From positions 124,001-188,000 of the forward strand of contig DASZUK010000039.1 of the NCBI GenBank assembly GCA_035547695.1: a stretch of 64,000 nt of DNA, in the 5' to 3' direction. The DNA comes from DASZUK01 sp035547695. Its GTDB lineage: Bacteria > Actinomycetota > Acidimicrobiia > Acidimicrobiales > RAAP-2. Positions 58,426 through 64,000 of this stretch are shown in pieces. How positions within the stretch are numbered: position 1 is the stretch's first letter; every line of letters begins with the position of its first letter. The notes beneath the pieces were generated by a model that saw only the letters and a program-made list of their open reading frames with translations, ran no database searches and had not been told where the DNA came from. The position numbers and the translations under genes are program-made.

Positions 58426-59037
58426 ATGGCTTCTGACCCCGCCATCCCGTCCGTGCTGTCCGCCGCCGGCGGGCCGGACCCCACCGGCGACATCTACCAG
58501 CGGCTGCTCAAAGAGCGCATCGTGTTCATCGGCAGCGCCATCGACCAGAACACCGCCAACCTGGTCTGCGCCCAGTTGATCCTGTTGGAGGCCGAGGACC
58601 ACGAGCGGGACATCTCCGTCTACATCAACTCCCCCGGGGGGTCCGTCACCGACGGCCTGGCCATCTACGACACCATGCAGTACGTCAAGCCCGACGTGGC
58701 CACCATCTGCGTCGGCCTGGCCGCCTCCATGGGCCAGTTCCTGCTGTGCGCCGGGGCCCCCGGCAAGCGGTACGCCCTGCCGCACTCCCGCATCCTGATG
58801 CACCAGCCGTCCGGGGCCATGCAGGGCCAGGCCGCCGACATCGCCATCCAGGCCGAGCAGATCGTGTACCTGAAGCGGATGATGGCGGAGCGGATCGCCT
58901 TCCACACCGGGCAGCCGGTGGAGCGGATCGAGGCCGACTCGGACCGGGACCGGTGGTTCACCGCCGAAGAAGCCCGCGAGTACGGCTTCATCGACCAGGT
59001 CATCGACCGGTCGGCCGCTCAGGTCGGCGGCGCCTGA
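58426..59037 (+). CDS. clpP: ATP-dependent Clp protease proteolytic subunit
   Basis: 203 residues. Catalytic triad S101 (GLAASMGQFLL), H126 (ILMHQPSG) and D175. ERIVFIG-type strand KERIVFIGSAI and VYINSPGGSVTDG are typical. Two other ClpP copies are usual in actinobacteria; here only one is in view. TAGCCT at 58413-58418 ends eight bases before the ATG, another near-leaderless start. Confidence 0.95.
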   Translation: MASDPAIPSVLSAAGGPDPTGDIYQRLLKERIVFIGSAIDQNTANLVCAQLILLEAEDHERDISVYINSPGGSVTDGLAIYDTMQYVKPDVATICVGLAASMGQFLLCAGAPGKRYALPHSRILMHQPSGAMQGQAADIAIQAEQIVYLKRMMAERIAFHTGQPVERIEADSDRDRWFTAEEAREYGFIDQVIDRSAAQVGGA

Positions 59038-59039
59038 GC

Positions 59040-60077
59040 GTGGCCCTGGAAGCTCCGGTGCCCCCGGCAGGCGCGCCCGCCGAGGCAGGGCAGGCCGGCG
59101 AAGACGCCCCACCGCTGCGGTTCGGCGACGCCTCCCCGATGGCCGACCCCGACCTGCGCGGGGACGCCCTCACCCGGAACAAGCAGACCCGGGTGGTGTC
59201 GGCCAACGTCACCGTCTGGCGGCGGCTGGCCGAGATCTGGCGGTCCCGGGAGCTGCTGGTCTACCTGGTCCGGACCGAGATCAAGGTCAAGTACAAGAAC
59301 TCGTTCCTGGGCCTGTTGTGGTCGATGCTGTCCCCGGCCATGACCCTGGTGGTGTACACCGTCGTGTTCGGGCTGTTCCTCCGGAACGGCATCCCCAACT
59401 TCGTCGTCTTCCTGTTCGCCGGCCTGCTGCTGTGGAACTTCTTCTCCACCGCCGTCATGAGCGCCACCGGGGTCGTGGTCAACAACGCCGGCCTGGTCAA
59501 GAAGGTGTCGTTCCCCCGCGAGATCCTCGCCCTGGCCGCCATCGGGTCGGCCGGCGTCTTCTTCTTCTTCCAGGCCTGCGTCATGGTCATCTTCCTGGTC
59601 GGGTTCCAGATGGCACCGGCGTGGTCGTTGCTGTGGCTGGTCGTGGTGGCCATCGTCCCCACCATCGTCCTCGGGGCCGCACTGGGCATCTTCCTGGCGT
59701 CGGTCAACGTGTACCTCCGGGACACCCAGCACCTGGTGGAGGTCATCGTCGGCGCCGCCTGGTTCTGGGCCTGCCCGATCGTGTACTCCTACCAGAACAC
59801 GGTGGCCATCCACCTGAAGCAGCACGGGATCACCTGGCTGTACTTCCTCAACCCCATGACGCCGCTGGTGATGACCTTCCAGCGGGTCCTGTACGACCGC
59901 CCCGGCCTGGTCCGACTGACCACAACAGCCCACCCGTTGAAGCAGTTGCTGCCCGGCTGGCCGGCCACCACCTACCTGTGGGCCGACGCCGTCGTCCTGG
60001 GGGTGGCCCTGGTGCTGTTCTACGTGGCCATGGTCGTCTTCGGCCGGCTGGCCGGCAACTTCGCCGAGGAGCTCTGA
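59040..60077 (+). CDS. ABC-2 polysaccharide export permease (Wzm/TagG type)
   Basis: 345 residues from GTG 59040. Cytoplasmic Pro/Gly/Ala-rich N-terminus (about 70), interface helix TVWRRLAEIWRSRELLVYLVRTEIKVKYKNSFLGLLWSMLSPA (in part), six membrane helices (MTLVVYTVVFGLFL, NFVVFLFAGLLLWNFFSTAV, FFFFQACVMVIFLVGF, LLWLVVVAIVPTIVLGAALGIFLA ...). Exports lipid-linked glycan with the ATPase downstream. The TGA-GTG arrangement couples it to clpP only by proximity. Confidence 0.9.
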   Translation: MALEAPVPPAGAPAEAGQAGEDAPPLRFGDASPMADPDLRGDALTRNKQTRVVSANVTVWRRLAEIWRSRELLVYLVRTEIKVKYKNSFLGLLWSMLSPAMTLVVYTVVFGLFLRNGIPNFVVFLFAGLLLWNFFSTAVMSATGVVVNNAGLVKKVSFPREILALAAIGSAGVFFFFQACVMVIFLVGFQMAPAWSLLWLVVVAIVPTIVLGAALGIFLASVNVYLRDTQHLVEVIVGAAWFWACPIVYSYQNTVAIHLKQHGITWLYFLNPMTPLVMTFQRVLYDRPGLVRLTTTAHPLKQLLPGWPATTYLWADAVVLGVALVLFYVAMVVFGRLAGNFAEEL

Positions 60078-60084
60078 GCCGCCC

Positions 60085-61386
60085 GTGAGCGAGCTGGCCG
60101 TCGACTTCCAGGACGTCTCCAAGCGGTTCCGGCTGTACCACGAGAAGTACACGTCGCTGAAGGAGAAGCTGATCCACATCGGCCGGGTCCCCCACGAGGA
60201 CCTGTGGGCGCTCCGCGACGTGTCGTTCGAGGTCAAGGAGGGCGAGACCGTCGGCATCCTGGGCCGCAACGGCTCCGGCAAGTCGACGGCCCTCAAGTGC
60301 GTCTGCGGGGTGCTGCAGCCCACGTCGGGACAGGTGGTGGTCCGGGGCAAGCTGGCCGGCCTCCTGGAGCTGGGGGCCGGGTTCCAGCAGGACCTGTCGG
60401 GCCGGGAGAACATCTACCTGAACGGGTCCATGCTGGGCCTGTCCAAGCGGGAGGTGGACCGGCTGTTCGACGACATCGTCGACTTCGCCGAGCTCGGCCA
60501 GTTCATCGACAACCAGGTCAAGTTCTACTCGTCCGGCATGTACGTCCGGCTGGGGTTCGCGGTGGCCGTCAACGTCGACCCCGACGTGCTGGTGGTCGAC
60601 GAGGTCCTGGCGGTCGGTGACGAGCGGTTCCAGCGCAAGTGCATGGACCGGATCAAGCAGTTCCAGCGGGAGGGGCGGACCATCCTGTTCGTGTCCCACT
60701 CCCCGGACCAGGTGCGGGCCATCTGCGACCGGGCGGTGGTGCTGTCCGACGGGCTCATGATCGGCCAGGGATCCCCCGGCGAGGCCGTCCGGCTGTTCCG
60801 GGAGCGGCTCATGGAGGCCGGCGACGTGCTGGCCATGGGCAGCGGTGACGAGCCGCCGGCGCCCGAGCCGGCGCCCCCGTCGGGCCCGGCCGTCCTGCCG
60901 GCGTCGATCCAGGTGACGGCCGCCGAGATCAAGGGCGGTGGGTCCGACAGCTCGCGCCCGGTACGCATCACCGACGTCACCGCGTTCTACCCGGAGGTCA
61001 ACGAGCGGCGGTACCTGCTGCCCCGGGAGACCCTGATCGTGCGCGTGGCCTATCAGGCGTCGGAGCCCAGCGCCGGCGTCGTCGTGGCCATCGAGATCCG
61101 GCTCGCCGACGGCACCGTCCTGTTCCGGACCGACACCGAGATCATGGGGCTCGTCCACGACGTCCAGGCCGGCCCCGGCGCGGTGGACTTCCACTTCGAC
61201 GACCTGCCCCTGTTCGACGGTTCGTACCAGATCAACGTCGGCATCACCGGGCCGGGCGGCATCCTGTACGACTGGCGGGAGCCGGCCTGCACCTTCGAGG
61301 TGATGAACCCGGGCCGGGCGACCGGGGTGATCGCCGTGCCGGTCAAGGTGGCCATCGTCCCCACCGAGCTGGTGGAGTCCGCATGA
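60085..61386 (+). CDS. ABC transporter ATP-binding protein, Wzt type with C-terminal glycan-binding domain
   Basis: 433 residues. Walker A GRNGSGKST (about 61-69), Q-loop, signature YSSGMYVRLGFAVA and Walker B VLVVDEVLAVGD. Residues about 290-430 form a Wzt C-terminal beta-sandwich (VRITDVTAFYPEVNERRYLL, LIVRVAYQAS, FEVMNPGRATG) that in O-antigen exporters reads the capped end of the glycan. Pairs with the permease 7 bases upstream. Confidence 0.92.
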   Translation: MSELAVDFQDVSKRFRLYHEKYTSLKEKLIHIGRVPHEDLWALRDVSFEVKEGETVGILGRNGSGKSTALKCVCGVLQPTSGQVVVRGKLAGLLELGAGFQQDLSGRENIYLNGSMLGLSKREVDRLFDDIVDFAELGQFIDNQVKFYSSGMYVRLGFAVAVNVDPDVLVVDEVLAVGDERFQRKCMDRIKQFQREGRTILFVSHSPDQVRAICDRAVVLSDGLMIGQGSPGEAVRLFRERLMEAGDVLAMGSGDEPPAPEPAPPSGPAVLPASIQVTAAEIKGGGSDSSRPVRITDVTAFYPEVNERRYLLPRETLIVRVAYQASEPSAGVVVAIEIRLADGTVLFRTDTEIMGLVHDVQAGPGAVDFHFDDLPLFDGSYQINVGITGPGGILYDWREPACTFEVMNPGRATGVIAVPVKVAIVPTELVESA

Positions 61387-61417
61387 GCGCGCAGCACGAC
61401 GGGAGCCGGGAGCCGAG

Positions 61418-62392
61418 GTGAGCGAGGAAGACCGGGCGTACCTGGCCCAGGTGATGCTGGAGATCGACGACGAGGTCCGCCGCCGGCGGGCCTCCGGCGA
61501 CCTGCCGGCCCGGGTGGAGCGGGAGCTGGACGAGCTGTTCCTGGAGCACTCCCCGGTGGCCGGCCGTGGCGGCGGCCTGGGCGAGGCCCTGCGGATGGTG
61601 GACGCCGCCGCCTTCATCGACCCGGTGGTGCCGGTCGGCTCCAACAAGTCCGGCGGCGCCGCCGTCAAGAAGGGGCTGCGGTCCCTCAACCTCTGGTACA
61701 TCGGCTACGTCACCCACCAGGTCAGCCAGTTCGCCAGCGCCGTCAGCCGGACCCTGCACCTCCTCGACGACCGGGTCACCGAGCTGCGCCGGCAGTTGGA
61801 CGCCCAGCAGGTGCCGGCCGCCCCGGTGGTGGCGGTGCCGGGGCTGACCGGGGCCGGTGCGTGGTGGGGGCCGCAGGCCGCCAAGGCCCTGGCCGGTGCG
61901 CCGGGCCGGGTGCTGCACGCCGCCTGTGCCGACGGCTGGCTGGTCCGCTCCCTGGCCGGCGACGGCGTGGACGCCTACGGGGTGGACCCCCGGCCGGGCA
62001 AGACCGACGACGCCGAGGCCATCGGGGGACGGGGCGGCGACCTCCGCGAGGAGGGCGTCGTCGACCACCTGCGGGCCGTCGAGTCCGGCGCCCTCGGCGG
62101 GGTGGTGCTGGACGGCGTGGTCGACGGCATGCCCCACGGCGAGCGGCAGCAGCTCCTGGGCCTGCTCGGCGACCGGCTGGCCCCCGACGGGGTGCTGGTG
62201 GTCCACTCCCTGTCCCCGGCCGGTTGGGACGCCGACGACGCCCCGCCGGAGGCCGACCTGGCCCCGGGCCGGCCGCTGCGCCCGGGCACCTGGGCCCACC
62301 TGCTGCCCACCCTGGGCTACGCCGTCACGGTGCACCCCGGGCCGTCGGCCGCCGACTACCTGGTGGTGGCCGTCCACGACTCGCCCCGGTGA
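61418..62392 (+). CDS. coiled-coil protein with a degenerate methyltransferase domain
   Basis: 324 residues. An N-terminal helical part (EEDRAYLAQVMLEIDDEVRRRRASGDLPARVERELDELFLEHS, in part; LRSLNLWYIGYVTHQVSQFASAVSRTLHLLDDRVTELRRQL, in part) precedes a Rossmann-type fold with GRVLHAACADGWLVRSLAGDGVDAYGVD and GVVLDGVVDGM. It looks like a class I SAM methyltransferase (motif I GxAxG degenerate). In capping-type Wzm/Wzt systems a methyltransferase ends the chain, and the coiled coil can bind membrane or Wzt. The assignment as chain-capping enzyme is inference. Confidence 0.6.
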   Translation: MSEEDRAYLAQVMLEIDDEVRRRRASGDLPARVERELDELFLEHSPVAGRGGGLGEALRMVDAAAFIDPVVPVGSNKSGGAAVKKGLRSLNLWYIGYVTHQVSQFASAVSRTLHLLDDRVTELRRQLDAQQVPAAPVVAVPGLTGAGAWWGPQAAKALAGAPGRVLHAACADGWLVRSLAGDGVDAYGVDPRPGKTDDAEAIGGRGGDLREEGVVDHLRAVESGALGGVVLDGVVDGMPHGERQQLLGLLGDRLAPDGVLVVHSLSPAGWDADDAPPEADLAPGRPLRPGTWAHLLPTLGYAVTVHPGPSAADYLVVAVHDSPR

Positions 62393-63741
62393 GCCCGCCG
62401 GCGGGCAGTGCCGGCGGCGGCCTCGGTGGCGGCCTCGGCGGTGGGGCCGACCGGCCGGCGGTGCACCAGTTCGTGCCGGCCCTCATCCCCCGGGACGCCA
62501 CCGGCAGCCACACCCTGCTGCTCCGCCAGGCCCTCCGCGACGCCGGCTGGCGGTCCGACATCTTCGCCGAGGCCACCCACGACGAGCTGCTGGCCGAGTC
62601 CATCCCGCTGCAGTACTACCCGCAGTACGCCGCGCCGGGCGACGTGCTGGTGTACCAGATGTCCACGTCGTCGGCGGTGGCCGACTTCCTGCTGGCCCGG
62701 CCGGAGCCGCTGGTGCTGGACTACCACAACATCACCCGGCCGGAGCTGTCCGAGGCCTGGGACCCCGAGCCGGCCCGCCGGTCGGCGGAGGCGCTGGCGC
62801 AGTTGGCCGAGCTGGCCCCCCGGTCGGTGCTGGGGCTGGCCGACAGCGGGTTCAACGAGCTGGACCTGATCGCCGCCGGCTGCCCGCGGACCGCGGTGGT
62901 GCCGGTGCTGGTCGACCTGGACCGGCTGGTCGCCCCCGCCGACCGGCGGACGGCGGACCGGCTGGCCGCGGCCAAGGCCGGCGGCGGCGCCGACTGGCTG
63001 TTCGTCGGCCGGGTGGTGCCGTCCAAGGCCGCCCACGACGTGGTGAAGGCCCTGTGGGCCTACCGCCGGCTGTACGACCCGGCCGCCCGGCTGCACCTGG
63101 TCGGGTCCACCCCGTCCAACCGGTACCTGGCCTCCCTGCGGGCCTTCGTGGCCGACCTCGGCCTCCGCCAGGCCGTCCGGATCACCGGCGAGGTCTCCGA
63201 CGGCGCCCTGGCCGCCCACTTCGACGCCGCCGACGTCTACGTGTCCATGTCCCTCCACGAGGGCTTCGGGGTGCCGTTGCTGGAGGCCATGCGGGTCGGG
63301 GTACCGGTGGTGGCCCGGCCGGCCGGCGCCGTGGCCGACACCGTCGGCGACGCCGGCCTGGTGCTGCACCGGTCCGACCCCACCACCGTCGCCGCCGCCG
63401 TCCACCGGGTGCTCACCGACCGGGCCCTGCGGGACCGGCTGGTGGCCGCCGGCCGGGACCGGGTGGCCCTGCACTCCCTGGCCGCCGCCGGCCGGCGCAC
63501 CGTCGACGCCATCGCGTCAGTCGTGGGGGCCCCGGGTAAGGAAGGGAGCACGGCCGGCGTGCCATCGGCTGGCATTGCGGGGCCCCACGCATCGGAGGAG
63601 CCCGCCATCAAAGGGTGGCATGGCGGGGCCCCAGGCGGGCCAGGCAGCACGGCCGGCGTGCCATCGGCTGGCATTGCGGGGCCCCACGCATCGGAGGAGC
63701 CCGGGGTTGGGGCCCCGGGCGGGCCAGGCGGCACAGCATGA
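62389..63741 (+). CDS. GT4 glycosyltransferase with repeated C-terminal tail
   Basis: 450 residues from GTG 62389 (GTGA overlap). GT-B fold: N-terminal PRDATGSHTLLLRQALRDAGW, VLDYHNITRPEL; C-terminal WLFVGRVVPSKAAHDVVKAL, and the donor-site E-x7-E in SLHEGFGVPLLEAM. After residue about 380 a low-complexity tail contains two 58-base direct repeats (see 63547). Adds a sugar, probably mannose-type, to the exported glycan. Confidence 0.88.
   Translation: MSPPAGSAGGGLGGGLGGGADRPAVHQFVPALIPRDATGSHTLLLRQALRDAGWRSDIFAEATHDELLAESIPLQYYPQYAAPGDVLVYQMSTSSAVADFLLARPEPLVLDYHNITRPELSEAWDPEPARRSAEALAQLAELAPRSVLGLADSGFNELDLIAAGCPRTAVVPVLVDLDRLVAPADRRTADRLAAAKAGGGADWLFVGRVVPSKAAHDVVKALWAYRRLYDPAARLHLVGSTPSNRYLASLRAFVADLGLRQAVRITGEVSDGALAAHFDAADVYVSMSLHEGFGVPLLEAMRVGVPVVARPAGAVADTVGDAGLVLHRSDPTTVAAAVHRVLTDRALRDRLVAAGRDRVALHSLAAAGRRTVDAIASVVGAPGKEGSTAGVPSAGIAGPHASEEPAIKGWHGGAPGGPGSTAGVPSAGIAGPHASEEPGVGAPGGPGGTA
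63547..63703 (+). repeat. 58-base perfect direct repeat in the glycosyltransferase tail
   Basis: 63547-63604 and 63646-63703 are identical over 58 bases, separated by 41 bases. They encode STAGVPSAGIAGPHASEEP-like segments. The repeat includes GGGGCCCCACGC, found also as GGGGCCCC elsewhere in the tail. It may be a non-coding repeat read in frame. Confidence 0.9.
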
Positions 63742-64000
63742 GGGTGGCGTTCGTCACCCCGCGGTACGGCCCGCAGATCATGGGCGGGGCCGAGACGGCC
63801 GCCCGGCAGCTTGCGGAGCACCTGGTGGCGGAGTGCGGCTGGGACGTCGAGGTGTTCTCGACCTGCGCCCTGGACCACATCACCTGGGACGACGAGCTGG
63901 CGCCGGGGGACAGCGACCTGAACGGGGTCCGGGTGCACCGGTTCCGGTCGGCCGCCGGGCGGGACCCCGACTTCTACGGCCTGGACGGCCGGCTGCGGGT
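63738..64000 (+). CDS. GT4 glycosyltransferase (cut by right edge)
   Basis: The first 87 codons, MRVAFVTPRYGPQIMGGAET, then AARQLAEHLVAECGWDVEVFSTCALDHITWDDELAPGDS (in part), are a standard GT4 N-terminal domain with the G-G-A-E-T acceptor motif. It starts in an ATGA overlap with the preceding gene. The rest lies beyond the window. Confidence 0.85.
   Translation, partial: MRVAFVTPRYGPQIMGGAETAARQLAEHLVAECGWDVEVFSTCALDHITWDDELAPGDSDLNGVRVHRFRSAAGRDPDFYGLDGRLR

Overview
The window is very GC-rich (above about 70 % by eye) and almost fully coding, with many 4-base ATGA/GTGA gene overlaps and several leaderless starts (a TANNNT box ending about 7 bases before the start codon). A DUF4193 gene, a mec-cysO-cysM-cpdA-rph-rdgB block as in Mycobacterium, DevS-like and KstR-like regulation, and holdase/stress genes point to an actinobacterium. 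I favour an Acidimicrobiia-like lineage, but no gene here proves it.

Region 1 (1-11.3 kb) is one translationally coupled operon for making and modifying a surface glycan. It holds a polysaccharide flippase fused to a holo-ACP synthase, an unusual carrier protein, an acyl-CoA dehydrogenase-like protein, an amino acid:[carrier protein] ligase (class II aaRS-like), a DUF1839 protein, a GH2 beta-mannosidase-like enzyme, a tandem alpha/beta-hydrolase and a FemAB/GNAT-type acyltransferase. My reading is an aminoacyl-carrier-protein route that loads an amino acid on a carrier and passes it to a glycan or lipid. I know of no description of this complete set, and it is the best candidate for a new system. 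Region 2 (11.5-22 kb) has half a glycosyltransferase, purU, a DevS-like histidine kinase, a DrrAB-type exporter, an SRPBCC protein, FtsH and a site-2 protease. Region 3 (22-30 kb) is a stress/hypoxia-flavoured set: DUF4193, adenosine-specific kinase, DUF1918, CBS and ferritin-like proteins, a MarR regulator with a decayed MFS target, a P-type H+-ATPase and a MerR-PP2C fusion. DosR-like boxes lie at 14.4, 22.9 and 23.7 kb.

Region 4 (30-43.8 kb) is an accessory island at the 3' end of ssrA (tmRNA). Related direct repeats at 31.5, 33.6 and 43.75 kb suggest stepwise accretion at this site. The island carries eroded HicB, HNH and DUF7669 pieces, a toxin-antitoxin pair, an uncharacterised low-GC gene, an AAA ATPase, and a complete four-gene Wadjet-type (SMC-family plasmid defence) cassette joined to the ATPase through a 76-codon ORF. 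No integrase is visible.

Region 5 (43.8-59 kb) is core: ssrA and smpB, sulfur-carrier cysteine biosynthesis, cAMP phosphodiesterase, RNase PH and RdgB, then lipid/steroid-type beta-oxidation genes around a KstR-like palindrome, a structured unassigned intergenic segment, a LON-domain protein, tRNA-Leu(UAG) and ClpP. Region 6 (59-64 kb) returns to polysaccharide: a Wzm/Wzt ABC exporter, a methyltransferase-like protein and two GT4 glycosyltransferases, the last cut by the right edge.
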